Assembly: GCA_025056455.1 (NCBI GenBank)
Contig: JANWVY010000002.1
Coordinates: 172,737-236,736, forward strand
DNA: 64,000 bases
Source: Bryobacteraceae bacterium
GTDB lineage: Bacteria; Acidobacteriota; Terriglobia; Bryobacterales; Bryobacteraceae
Reading direction: 5' to 3'
Shown: positions 44,893 through 53,228 of the stretch, one piece after another
How positions within the stretch are numbered: position 1 is the stretch's first letter
How the letters are laid out: each line of letters starts with the position of its first letter
The notes under the pieces: model-generated
What the model was told of the DNA's origin: nothing
What the model saw: only the letters and a program-made list of their open reading frames with translations
The model's database searches: none
Made by a program: the position numbers and the translations under genes

Positions 44893-46098
44893 ATGAACTT
44901 CCGAGAAGCGCTCCGCTTTAGCGTGCAAGCGCTACTCTCTAACAAAATCCGCACTGCGCTGACCGCCCTCGGCCTGCTCATCGGCAACGCATCGGTCATT
45001 CTCGTGGTGACCATTTCCCTAACCAGCCGCGAGTTCATTTTGGAGCAGATCAGCGGTGTCGGCAGCAACCTCATTACAGCCTACTTTGATTCCGGCAATC
45101 GCGAGGCTTCGCAAGTGGCGGGCGACTACGTAAAGATTGCCGACGTGGAGGCGGTAAAAACGGCTCTAGGGCCACGCATTAAAGCTGCCACCGGCGTGAT
45201 GTCTGACTTCGCTTCCATCGTCCTTGACGGCCGCCTGCGCGATGTCAAGGTCATCGGCTCGGATGAAGAGTATGCCAAGGTGCGCAACTTGGTGCAACTG
45301 TCGGGACGGCCCCTTGAAGCCTCCGACGTTCAACTGCGCCAGCGCGTAGCCCTGCTGACCGAGTGGCTGGCGAATAAGCTTTATGGCGCGCAGCAGGCCG
45401 CCGTGGGACAAACTCTCAAGCTCTATGGGCTCCAATTCACCATCATCGGTACGTTCAAGGAGAGAACCGACACATTTGGCCTATCGGAGCTTTCGCGTGA
45501 GTCGATCTTGATTCCAGTCACCGTGCTTCGCTACTTCACACCTTACGAGCGCATTGATCCGCTCTATGTGCAGGCAGTACGGCTCGAGGAAGTAGAGCCC
45601 CTGACCGAGCAAGTGCGCCTGATTCTAGAAAGCCGCCACCGTCCCGGCGCCAACTATTACGTGGGCAACCTCACGGGTATTCTCCAGGCAGCGAAAAACA
45701 TTGCCCTCGTACTCACCATTGTGCTAATACTCATTGCCGCCATTGCTTTGATTATTTCTGGCATCGGCATAATGAACATCATGCTGGTCACCGTGACCGA
45801 GCGAACGCGAGAGATCGGTATCCGGATGTCGATCGGAGCCCGGCGGCGCGACATTCTGGCCCAGTTTCTGCTCGAGGCGGTCTTGATCAGTCTCGGCGGC
45901 GGCTTACTGGGGGTATTGGTGGGAGTCGCCATCCCGCTGAGTGTTCCGTTTTTTGTGGAAGGCATCCGGATTGAGGTCTCGAAGCTCTCGATCGTAATCG
46001 CCTTCATCATCTCCTTTGCCGAAGGCCTGGTGTTCGGCTTACTTCCGGCCAACCGGGCGGCTCGCCTCAATCCTACCGAGGCACTGCGCTACGAATAG
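44893..46098 (+). CDS. MacB/FtsX-type ABC transporter permease
   Basis: A 401-residue inner-membrane protein. An N-terminal helix (FREALRFSVQALLSNKIRTALTALG start) is followed by a periplasmic MacB-core domain (about residues 50-265) and three C-terminal FtsX helices: NIALVLTIVLILIAAIALIISGIGIMNI, LLEAVLISLGGGLLGVLVGVAI and KLSIVIAFIISFAEGLVFGL. Conserved VTERTREIGIRMSIGARRRDI and the ending NRAARLNPTEALRYE are present. The cognate ATPase and membrane-fusion protein are not adjacent, so they must lie elsewhere. It probably exports a small molecule or lipoprotein. Confidence 0.9.
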   Translation: MNFREALRFSVQALLSNKIRTALTALGLLIGNASVILVVTISLTSREFILEQISGVGSNLITAYFDSGNREASQVAGDYVKIADVEAVKTALGPRIKAATGVMSDFASIVLDGRLRDVKVIGSDEEYAKVRNLVQLSGRPLEASDVQLRQRVALLTEWLANKLYGAQQAAVGQTLKLYGLQFTIIGTFKERTDTFGLSELSRESILIPVTVLRYFTPYERIDPLYVQAVRLEEVEPLTEQVRLILESRHRPGANYYVGNLTGILQAAKNIALVLTIVLILIAAIALIISGIGIMNIMLVTVTERTREIGIRMSIGARRRDILAQFLLEAVLISLGGGLLGVLVGVAIPLSVPFFVEGIRIEVSKLSIVIAFIISFAEGLVFGLLPANRAARLNPTEALRYE

Positions 46099-46111
46099 CC
46101 CCGACCTCCTG

Positions 46112-46131
46112 TCCTCGTCTCGAGGCGAGGA
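46112..46131. terminator. Palindrome after the ABC permease gene
   Basis: TCCTCGTCTCGAGGCGAGGA forms a 20-bp near-perfect palindrome with one T-G wobble, 14 nt past the permease stop. There is no loop to speak of and no T run, so it is a weak candidate terminator or a protein-binding site. Confidence 0.25.
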
Positions 46132-46262
46132 TTGCGTTGCCCTGCCGGCTGCAATGAATTCATCCGGTAGCTGATGGAGCAAGACCCGCAAAATCCGCAT
46201 ATGGGAGTAGCCTGCTTCGCTCTGACAGAGCGCAGGTGAAAACAACAATGGAGGAGAAAACA

Positions 46263-47825
46263 ATGACTTGCCGATTTCAGCTGGCTATTTCCGCCGGTTT
46301 TATGCTCACCATCACCAGTGGCCAGGCCCAAGTGTTTCAGGACCGCACGGTCCCCCAAGTGCCGGGCGAACGACGTGCCATGGTAACCGTACCCTTGAAC
46401 GGAATTCCCCGCTCGCGGGTGGAAGTTTGGCTTCACTATTCGGACAACCCCTCGGACCTCGCCAATCCCAACACAGTTCCCAGAGGCCGGGCCTCTTGCC
46501 GCACCATCAGTAACGGAAATCTACGCTGTGAATTCATCTTCCCGCACGGCGACCATCCCACCCCCAACATTCTGACCAGAACGGAAGTCAACGGCGGTGA
46601 ACCGCCTAGCGACCGGCCTACGTTGATCGAACACCAGATCGCTGTTACGCAGTTCCTTGCCGGCTTGGGGCCCGTCCCTGCCACCGTTTTAACCGACCAC
46701 AATCCGAAGAGGATCGGCTCGCCGGACACAGTCTATTACCGCTGGGTCCGCATCGTCACCGGACCGGGTAGCTCCACGACCAACGACGTCGAACGCAGCT
46801 TCCGCATGCCACGTCGTTACATCGTGGTCAACATCGGGGATTCTTATGCCGCGGGCGAAGGCTCGCCCAACCGGGATTTGACCGATACGGACAATGAGCC
46901 GATGTGGAACGACACGCCCTGCCACCGGTCCGAGGAGAGTGGTCAGGCGCGCGGCGTAAGAGCTGTCATCCAGAGAACTCCACAAGCGGCAATTACGTTC
47001 GCTAACTTTGCTTGTAGCGGCGCTATTTCACGAAACCTCACGCATGAGACACAATCCATCGATCCAACCCCGCTCGACCCCTTGAACCGGCGCACTCCAA
47101 ATGGGAGCGTACAACGCACCCCGCAACTCGATCGCTTGGAAACTTGGATGGCAGACAACAACCGCAACCACGTCGACGTCATGCTGCTTTCCGTTGGCGG
47201 TAACGACGCCGGCTTTGGCGAAGTGGCGCTACGCTGCTTGATTAATGTCACCTCAGACTGTCGAAACGACCCCCAGGTGCTTGCCAGGATCAGCTCAGGG
47301 CTCAGCACTCTTCCTTCGCGGCTCAATGCCGTCAAAAACGATATCGAGTCGCGGCCTTTCCGCGTCCACCGGGTGCTTCATTTTGGATACCCTGACCCGA
47401 CGCGCGACGCCACCGGATCGTTCTGCGGCCCGTCGGTTCCAGCATCCCAAACGTGCTGGGGACCGCTCGAACGCACCATCAGCACGGCCGATTTCGCTTT
47501 TATCTTCAATTCCTTCTTGGTCCCGCTAAATACGGCTCTGAGTCAGTTTGCAACCACCACAAATCAGAACCGGGTGGACCGGACGCCACGGTGGACCTTC
47601 ACAGAAACGGCGAGCCTGAGCCGCACGAGAGGCTTGTGTAACTGCTCCAACGGGTTCTTCCACACGGCTGGTCAATCCCTCAGCGTGCAAGGTGATCTGC
47701 TCGGAACAGCGCACCCCAATCGTCGAGGGCACCGAGAAGCCTATCAAGTCCGTACTGAAGACTTTTTGTCGAGTCAAATTCGTTCTCTATTGAGAGACTC
47801 AATCCTGGAACAAGTTGGCAATTAG
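46263..47825 (+). CDS. Secreted SGNH/GDSL-type esterase
   Basis: A 520-residue protein started at ATG 46263 with GGAGGAG 7 nt upstream. Signal peptide ends near TSGQAQ. An N-terminal beta-rich domain of about 185 residues precedes the hydrolase. The SGNH blocks are: block I serine S194 in VVNIGDSYAAGEGSPN, block III N314 in SVGGNDAGFGE, and block V histidine in TAHPNRRGH. The GDS-Y-x-A-G-E-G variant is typical of lipase/esterases like the Streptomyces suberin esterase. Several cysteines in the catalytic domain could form disulfides. A terminator follows at 47851-47893. Substrate likely an ester of lipid or polymer; not determined. Confidence 0.85.
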   Translation: MTCRFQLAISAGFMLTITSGQAQVFQDRTVPQVPGERRAMVTVPLNGIPRSRVEVWLHYSDNPSDLANPNTVPRGRASCRTISNGNLRCEFIFPHGDHPTPNILTRTEVNGGEPPSDRPTLIEHQIAVTQFLAGLGPVPATVLTDHNPKRIGSPDTVYYRWVRIVTGPGSSTTNDVERSFRMPRRYIVVNIGDSYAAGEGSPNRDLTDTDNEPMWNDTPCHRSEESGQARGVRAVIQRTPQAAITFANFACSGAISRNLTHETQSIDPTPLDPLNRRTPNGSVQRTPQLDRLETWMADNNRNHVDVMLLSVGGNDAGFGEVALRCLINVTSDCRNDPQVLARISSGLSTLPSRLNAVKNDIESRPFRVHRVLHFGYPDPTRDATGSFCGPSVPASQTCWGPLERTISTADFAFIFNSFLVPLNTALSQFATTTNQNRVDRTPRWTFTETASLSRTRGLCNCSNGFFHTAGQSLSVQGDLLGTAHPNRRGHREAYQVRTEDFLSSQIRSLLRDSILEQVGN

Positions 47826-47850
47826 AACCTGCCAACCCTTCTCGCGCCAA

Positions 47851-47893
47851 CGCCGGGCCTGCCTTTTCAGGCAGCGTCCGGCGATTCGTTTTT
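47851..47893 (+). terminator. Terminator of the SGNH esterase gene
   Basis: CGCCGG...CCGGCG with an inner CTGCC-TTTTCA-GGCAG stem forms a long hairpin (47851-47883), followed by ATTCGTTTTT. It stands 25 nt after the stop of the plus-strand gene and 28 nt before the end of the convergent minus-strand gene, so it may serve both. Confidence 0.7.
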
Positions 47894-47921
47894 GGACGGC
47901 CACTGCCGCCACCTGCCGGCG

Positions 47922-48809
47922 CTAGCGCAAGGCCTTCACGGGGATGTTGAAGGCTACCGTATTCACCTCGCCTCGACTTTGAAATTGCACCCACACGCGA
48001 TAGATGCCTTCTCGCGGAAAGATCATATTGAACTGCACCTGAGGACCTCCATCGGCAAGGAAAGGGTGCGTGTGGACGAGATCGATGAGGTCCTGACTGG
48101 CTGCAAGCATGTGTCCCCAGGCTCCCAAGAAGGGCTCGAGCTGAAATGGTTTGCCGTGTTTTGGCGACAAGCGGAAGAACATTAAGGTCTTGAATCCGGC
48201 CAGAGGTTCAGCCGGCTCCATGGTCAGTTCGACGTTGAGGTTGACAGATTGCTGCGGGCTTACATCCGGCTGGAGAGGCTTGGGCTTTTCCGCCTTGCCT
48301 GGCACGTAGAGTGTGCGGACGTGCATCTGGGGCACACTGCCGGCCGGGAAAAAATCGCTCAATACCCGATAGGCGCCCGCTTTCGGCAGGGACGTACGGA
48401 AGCGAAAAATCCCCTGCTTTTCGTCAAAATCCGGGTGCTCGTGCGCGAAATATTCAAGGTCCTCGCTGATCAGGAACAAATGAAATAGCTTTTCGTGCAC
48501 GATTTCGAATTGCCGCACTGTCTGGCCTGATTTCGGATCTTCTACCCGGAAGGCCATTTCCACCGGCGCACCGGGGCGCGCAGGCCGCGGCTTTAGCTCA
48601 AGATCAACGTGAAATTCGACTGGTTCGGGGATTCCAACCAGCAGCGCCATTCCACATCGCGGGCAGCGCCCAGGGTTTTTCTGCCGGATATCCTTGTCCA
48701 TGGGACAGTAGAAATCCGGTTCATCTTCCTTTTTCTCCTCGCTCAAAGGCTGCTGCTGGCCAGGCAGCAGCTGAGCGAGGACCAGTAGCACGAGCAGAAA
48801 TGACCGCAC
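47922..48809 (-). CDS. Exported protein with heavy-metal-binding domain
   Basis: A 295-residue secreted protein started at GTG 48809; there is no ATG nearby. After the signal peptide (MRSFLLVLLVLAQLLPGQ) comes a heavy-metal-binding domain, YCPMDKDIRQKNPGRCPRCGMALL (first Cys about residue 34), found in copper-efflux proteins. The rest is two immunoglobulin-like or cupredoxin-like beta domains rich in histidines: HLFLISEDLEYFAHEHPDFDE and GHMLAASQDLIDLVHTHPF. The two HxHP-type clusters look like metal sites. It starts 2 nt after the SDR stop, so it is translationally linked to it. A role in copper or other metal handling is inference. Confidence 0.75.
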   Translation of the reverse strand: MRSFLLVLLVLAQLLPGQQQPLSEEKKEDEPDFYCPMDKDIRQKNPGRCPRCGMALLVGIPEPVEFHVDLELKPRPARPGAPVEMAFRVEDPKSGQTVRQFEIVHEKLFHLFLISEDLEYFAHEHPDFDEKQGIFRFRTSLPKAGAYRVLSDFFPAGSVPQMHVRTLYVPGKAEKPKPLQPDVSPQQSVNLNVELTMEPAEPLAGFKTLMFFRLSPKHGKPFQLEPFLGAWGHMLAASQDLIDLVHTHPFLADGGPQVQFNMIFPREGIYRVWVQFQSRGEVNTVAFNIPVKALR

Positions 48810-48811
48810 AG

Positions 48812-49591
48812 CTATGCCTCAAAGGGCCAGTGAGCGGTGGTTGTATAGCCGCCGTCAACCGCAATGCACTGGCCCGTGATGTAGTCGGAGCCAGGACTGG
48901 AAAGGAAAACGGCAAGCGGGGCAACATCTTCGGGCGTACCCGTCCGCGGCATCGCCTGGCAACCCCGCAACCAGTCCTTCATAATTTGAGGTTCCCACAT
49001 TTTACGGTTCAGATCGGTAATGATGAAGCCAGGCGCGATACAGTTCACTTGAATGTTATGGCGGCCCCACTCGGCTGCGAGCGTGCGCGTGAGCCCGTAA
49101 AGTGCGCTTTTCGTCATGGCGTAAACCGTGAGGTAGGGTAATCCCAGCAGCGACATCAGGCTGCCGATCATTACAATCTTGCCGCCCTGGCCGCGCCTCA
49201 CCATGCGCTCTCCCACCAGCTGCGTCAGGCGGAAGATGCCGTGCATATTGGTTTGCATAAGCAGGTGGTATTCCTCTGGAGTGTATTTTTCAAAGCGCTT
49301 GCGGATGTTTGTTCCCGCAACATTGATGAGGATGTCCACGTCACCGGCTTGCTTGGCGCCTTCTTCGATGCTGACTGTATCGGCCATATCCAGGCGCAAA
49401 GCGGACGCCTCATGGCCGGCCCTCTGAAACTCCGCGGCCTCGGCTTGGAGTACCTCCAGTGAGCGCGAGGCGAGAATCACCTTGGCGCCTGCCGCAGCGA
49501 GGCCCCGGGCAATGGCTAGACCGATGCCACGGCTTGCGCCATTCACGAGTGCGGTCTTTCCAGTCAATGAAAAGGGGTTGGATTGGGTCAT
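48812..49591 (-). CDS. Short-chain dehydrogenase (gluconate 5-dehydrogenase-like)
   Basis: A 259-residue classical SDR that uses NAD(P). The cofactor motif is TGKTALVNGASRGIGLAIA, the catalytic tetrad includes the serine of VMIGSLMS and Y-x-x-x-K in YAMTKSA, and the ending ITGQCIAVDGGYT is the family C-terminus. The length and SDR subtype fit gluconate 5-dehydrogenase / 2-deoxy-D-gluconate dehydrogenase, but SDR substrates cannot be read from sequence alone. It is divergent from the dehydrogenase at 49657 and runs directly into the metal-binding-domain gene. Confidence 0.85.
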   Translation of the reverse strand: MTQSNPFSLTGKTALVNGASRGIGLAIARGLAAAGAKVILASRSLEVLQAEAAEFQRAGHEASALRLDMADTVSIEEGAKQAGDVDILINVAGTNIRKRFEKYTPEEYHLLMQTNMHGIFRLTQLVGERMVRRGQGGKIVMIGSLMSLLGLPYLTVYAMTKSALYGLTRTLAAEWGRHNIQVNCIAPGFIITDLNRKMWEPQIMKDWLRGCQAMPRTGTPEDVAPLAVFLSSPGSDYITGQCIAVDGGYTTTAHWPFEA

Positions 49592-49656
49592 AATAACTTT
49601 CCAATCTTACCCGCTCGCTAGGGTACAATTCTTGTTCAACCGCCGCAAGTCCAACC

Positions 49657-50745
49657 ATGAAGAGCTATCGTATTGACGTCCTTGCTGGGGACGGAATTGG
49701 CGTCGAAGTAACCTCCGCCGCATTGAAGGTCTTAACCGCCGCTGCGTCCAAGTTTGGTTTCGGCGTGAATTACCAGGAATACGACTGGGGCTCAGACTAT
49801 TTCTTTCGCAACGGCCGGATGATGCCGGTGAACGCCTTGGAGACGCTGAGCGGGGCTGATGCCATTTTGCTCGGCGCCGTGGGCCATCCCGATATCCCCG
49901 ATCACGTGACCTTACACGGCATGCTGCTGCCCATCCGCCGCGGCTTTGACCAGTATGTGAATTTGCGGCCAGCGGTGCTATACGACGGCGTCGAGTCGCC
50001 GCTTCGCGGCTACCCACCGCGAGAAATTGACATGGTGGTCGTGCGGGAGAATACCGAAGGCGAGTATGCTCCGGTCGGTGGCTTTGTTCACCATCACCAC
50101 TCCCATGAAGTGGCGGTGCAAACGGCAGTGTTTACCCGGCATGGCTGCGAGCGCGTCATCCGATATGCGTTCGAACTTGCGCGAAAGCGCGACCGGAAAA
50201 AGCGAGTCACCTCCATCACGAAATCGAATGCTCAGGCCTATGGGATGGTCCTCTGGGACCGCATCTTTCTTGCCGTCGCAAAAGAATTCCCTGACATTGA
50301 AACGGAATCACTGCTGGTAGACGCTGCGGCGATGAATTTTGTGCGGCGGCCAGAAAGTTTTGACGTCGTGGTGGCGTCCAACTTGTTTGGGGATATTTTG
50401 AGCGATCTTTCCGCGATCGTGACGGGCTCGATTGGACTCGCAGCCAGCGCCAACCTCGATCCCACGCGGAAGTATCCTTCGTTGTTTGAGCCCGTACATG
50501 GCTCCGCGCCGGACATTGCAGGCCGCGGCATCGCCAACCCCCTGGCGGCGATCTTGTCGGTGGCCGCTCTGCTCGAGCACTTGGGCGAAATGCAAGCGGC
50601 GAAGGCGGTTGACAGCGCTGTTCGAAGAGTTCTTGCCGCTGGTGAAGTGCGCACCCCGGACCTCGGCGGCAAGAGCACGACAGTTGAGGTACAGCAGGCC
50701 GTCGTTGACGCCCTGGAAGCTAGCGCCTCCGGAGACCAACACTAA
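49657..50745 (+). CDS. D-malate / tartrate dehydrogenase (isopropylmalate dehydrogenase family)
   Basis: A 362-residue NAD-dependent beta-decarboxylating dehydrogenase. It matches the E. coli DmlA pattern closely: VLAGDGIGVEV, GAVGHPDIPDHVTLHGMLLPIRRGFDQYVNLRP, VVRENTEGEYAPVGG, TKSNAQAYGM, VVASNLFGDILSDL and SLFEPVHGSAPDIAGRGIANPLAAI. The PDHVTLHG loop is that of D-malate/tartrate dehydrogenases and not of LeuB or Icd. It oxidises D-malate or tartrate to pyruvate or related keto acids with CO2 release. It stands divergent from the SDR, so the pair may work on sugar acids or hydroxy acids. Confidence 0.88.
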   Translation: MKSYRIDVLAGDGIGVEVTSAALKVLTAAASKFGFGVNYQEYDWGSDYFFRNGRMMPVNALETLSGADAILLGAVGHPDIPDHVTLHGMLLPIRRGFDQYVNLRPAVLYDGVESPLRGYPPREIDMVVVRENTEGEYAPVGGFVHHHHSHEVAVQTAVFTRHGCERVIRYAFELARKRDRKKRVTSITKSNAQAYGMVLWDRIFLAVAKEFPDIETESLLVDAAAMNFVRRPESFDVVVASNLFGDILSDLSAIVTGSIGLAASANLDPTRKYPSLFEPVHGSAPDIAGRGIANPLAAILSVAALLEHLGEMQAAKAVDSAVRRVLAAGEVRTPDLGGKSTTVEVQQAVVDALEASASGDQH

Positions 50746-50754
50746 GCCCTCCGT

Positions 50755-52278
50755 CTAGCGGGAGCCTTGCTGTTCCGGCGTGGTAGGCTCCACCTCTGTG
50801 ACCGGCTTGCGCTTGTGTTTGGCGAAGAAATCAAACATGGCGGGAATGTAGGGGACGACGATGTCAATGTGGTTGCCTCCCGCCACTTCGATGTACTCCA
50901 CCGTCGCGCCTGCCTTCCGAGCTGCCTCCACCATGTTGCGGGACTGGCTTACCGGCACCGTGCGGTCTTGGTCGCCATGGACGACAAATTGCGGGATGTG
51001 GCGGATGGCTGCCATACGGGCCGGGTTGCCTCCACCGGCAAACGGCGCTAAGGCCGCAAACAACTTGGGATGGTTCATCGCGATGCTCCACGAACCAAAT
51101 CCGCCCATGGAGTGGCCCATCACATAAATCCGGTCGGGGTCGATGGAATACGTTCGCCGTACCTCGGCAATTACGTCCAGAACGTCGCGCTCCGCGTCTC
51201 CGCGATACATCGAGGCGGGGCCTCGCCCCTTGGGCGCTACGACAAAGAAGTTGCGCTTTTCCGCCTCACGCTTGATGACTCCGTTGGCATACAGATCGAA
51301 CATGGAATTCTCATCGCCGCCCATGCCGTGCAGCGCTACCACCAGAGGCGCTGGCTGAGAAGACTGATAGCGTTCAGGAACATATAAACGGTAGGGTTGA
51401 AGGCTCTGGTCCACGGCCGAGCGGTAGGCCCGGTGGAAGTCACCCGTTTTGTTGGCAAAGGGGTCCTTACCCTGCTCCAAGGCATCGAGAATTTCGTTGG
51501 CAGTCGCAAAGGCACGCGCCAAGTCAGCTCGATGGGCATGCGTTTCTCCGCGGTCCACCCGTTCATAGAGGGCAAGTGCAAAGAGAGCCGTGGCCATCGC
51601 TGGATGTTTTTTCTCATCGAGGCCCCGAAGCCGCTTTTCGAGCTTGCTGGCTTCATCCGCCAGGGATTGGATTCGTAGCGGTACGGTCTTAACGAAAGCA
51701 TCCCGGGCTTTTGAATCCAATCGGCCCTCCCCATCGCGGAGACGCGCTTCTACGAAATAATTGCCCGCCACATCCGCTGGCAGGGTAATGTCGATCGACG
51801 CGGGCAGCTTGGCCGAAGAAATCGTGGAAGTGGCTAAGGGAAGTTCTTCCCCTTCCCCTTGTGCGGGGCGGAGCACAATCTCCGCTTGGAGCAGCTGTTC
51901 CACCGTGCCCAGCGAATAAAGCGGCCGGAGCGCCACGGTGATGGTCTGGCCTGGAGGGCTAAGGTGATGATTGAGCCGGGCCTGCAAGGAAGCTGCTAGC
52001 TCGAGCTGGGGCGTCCATTCCGCTCCGCGCATCAGAGCCATCCCTCGATAAAGATTCCGCAGGGCCTCTCCTGGTTTCCCCGAAAGACCGAGTTGCATCG
52101 CTTCGGCCCCGAGACGGTCGGCTTCCTTGCGTTGCTCATCGGTGAGCGGCAGGCTGGCTTTCATCGTGTTGTAGCGCACCGACGTGCTCAAAACCATCTC
52201 CGCGTCCTGCGCCGGCGAGAGCCAGCAAAAAGACAGTACCAGCAAGACAGCCCGAAGGCATGGGTCCATCCTCGTCAT
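50755..52278 (-). CDS. Secreted alpha/beta-hydrolase esterase (PHB-depolymerase-like)
   Basis: A 507-residue protein from ATG 52278 (a second ATG at 52269 is also possible; GGGAG lies near both). Signal peptide then an uncharacterised N-terminal half (about residues 25-285) with helical and beta-rich parts. The C-terminal alpha/beta-hydrolase has YRLYVPERYQSSQPAPLVVALHGMGGDE, the nucleophile in GHSMGGFGS, the acid in VVHGDQDRTVP and the histidine in VAGGNHIDIV. This matches esterases of the PHB-depolymerase/feruloyl esterase type. The N-terminal half has no family I recognise. Divergent from the epimerase gene at 52374. Confidence 0.8.
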   Translation of the reverse strand: MTRMDPCLRAVLLVLSFCWLSPAQDAEMVLSTSVRYNTMKASLPLTDEQRKEADRLGAEAMQLGLSGKPGEALRNLYRGMALMRGAEWTPQLELAASLQARLNHHLSPPGQTITVALRPLYSLGTVEQLLQAEIVLRPAQGEGEELPLATSTISSAKLPASIDITLPADVAGNYFVEARLRDGEGRLDSKARDAFVKTVPLRIQSLADEASKLEKRLRGLDEKKHPAMATALFALALYERVDRGETHAHRADLARAFATANEILDALEQGKDPFANKTGDFHRAYRSAVDQSLQPYRLYVPERYQSSQPAPLVVALHGMGGDENSMFDLYANGVIKREAEKRNFFVVAPKGRGPASMYRGDAERDVLDVIAEVRRTYSIDPDRIYVMGHSMGGFGSWSIAMNHPKLFAALAPFAGGGNPARMAAIRHIPQFVVHGDQDRTVPVSQSRNMVEAARKAGATVEYIEVAGGNHIDIVVPYIPAMFDFFAKHKRKPVTEVEPTTPEQQGSR

Positions 52279-52373
52279 ATCTCCCGATCGTAGCGGAAAT
52301 CCTCCAAAAAGGGATATCATGCGGAACGGCGCAGGCAAGAGAGCTCGCCCTTAGCCTGCGGCAAGGATCGCGA

Positions 52374-53198
52374 ATGAACTTATCGCTGTCGGTACGCATA
52401 GCAGAGGCCTTTGACAACAAAGAACGCAGCAATCTTCCGTTCCCTGAGATTCTTGCTCTCGCACGGAAATACGGCTTTCGCGCCGTGTGCATGCGGGCTT
52501 CCGTCGCCGGCGTGCACACCCCGGTGGAAGTTGTACGCGACTTACGCCGCCAGCTTGATGAGGCAGGATTGAGGGTGTCCATGGTCACAGGTGACTTCGC
52601 CGTGCCGAGCAATAACGACAGCGGCCCTGACCTGTTGCGCTACATTCGGCCCCACCTCGATCTGGCGACCGAGCTGAAAGCGACCTTAATCCGCGTCTGT
52701 ATGAAGCGGGAGGAAGATATCTACTGGGCGCAGCGCGCGGCGGATGAAGCTGCCGAACGCGGGATTCGCTTAGCTCATCAATCCCATATCGCGAGTTTGT
52801 TTGAAGTGCCAGAAAACGCTCTCAAAACCCTCCGCGCAGTAGGGCGGTCAAATTTTGGCCTCATCTATGAGCCCGCCAACTGGTTCATCTGCGGGCAGGC
52901 ATATGGCGCAGAAATTCTCAAACAGTTTGAACCCTACTTGTTTAATGTCTACGTGCAGAATCACCGCGTGAGGCCGCAAGGCGCTTCCCCGCTGCAAAGC
53001 TGGACCAAGGGCGAAATTCGCGTCGACCATATCGGCATCTGGGAGGCGGGCGGGGTTGACTATCCCGCCGTGTTAAGGGCGCTTAAGAACCTGAAGTACA
53101 CCGGCTATGTCACCGTGCATCAGGCCTTCGCCGGCGTGATGCCGGTGGAGGAGGCCGTGCGCCGGAGCGCGGAATACTTGAAACAGTTCTTATCGTAA
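52374..53198 (+). CDS. Sugar phosphate isomerase/epimerase (xylose isomerase-like TIM barrel)
   Basis: A 274-residue TIM-barrel protein started at ATG 52374 with AAGGA upstream; an open frame further upstream overlaps the esterase promoter and is not used. Barrel strands and metal-site segments are visible: ILALARKYGFRAVCMR, TLIRVC, GIRLAHQSHI, FGLIYEPANW (the glutamate is a likely metal ligand), YVQNHR, and a closing GYVTVHQAF. The AP-endonuclease-2/xylose-isomerase fold needs divalent metal. It is followed after 30 nt by a Gfo/Idh/MocA oxidoreductase, a pairing seen often for inositol and sugar-acid breakdown. Confidence 0.8.
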   Translation: MNLSLSVRIAEAFDNKERSNLPFPEILALARKYGFRAVCMRASVAGVHTPVEVVRDLRRQLDEAGLRVSMVTGDFAVPSNNDSGPDLLRYIRPHLDLATELKATLIRVCMKREEDIYWAQRAADEAAERGIRLAHQSHIASLFEVPENALKTLRAVGRSNFGLIYEPANWFICGQAYGAEILKQFEPYLFNVYVQNHRVRPQGASPLQSWTKGEIRVDHIGIWEAGGVDYPAVLRALKNLKYTGYVTVHQAFAGVMPVEEAVRRSAEYLKQFLS

Positions 53199-53228
53199 AG
53201 AGGATCAGCTGACAGGGAGAATGGCTTC

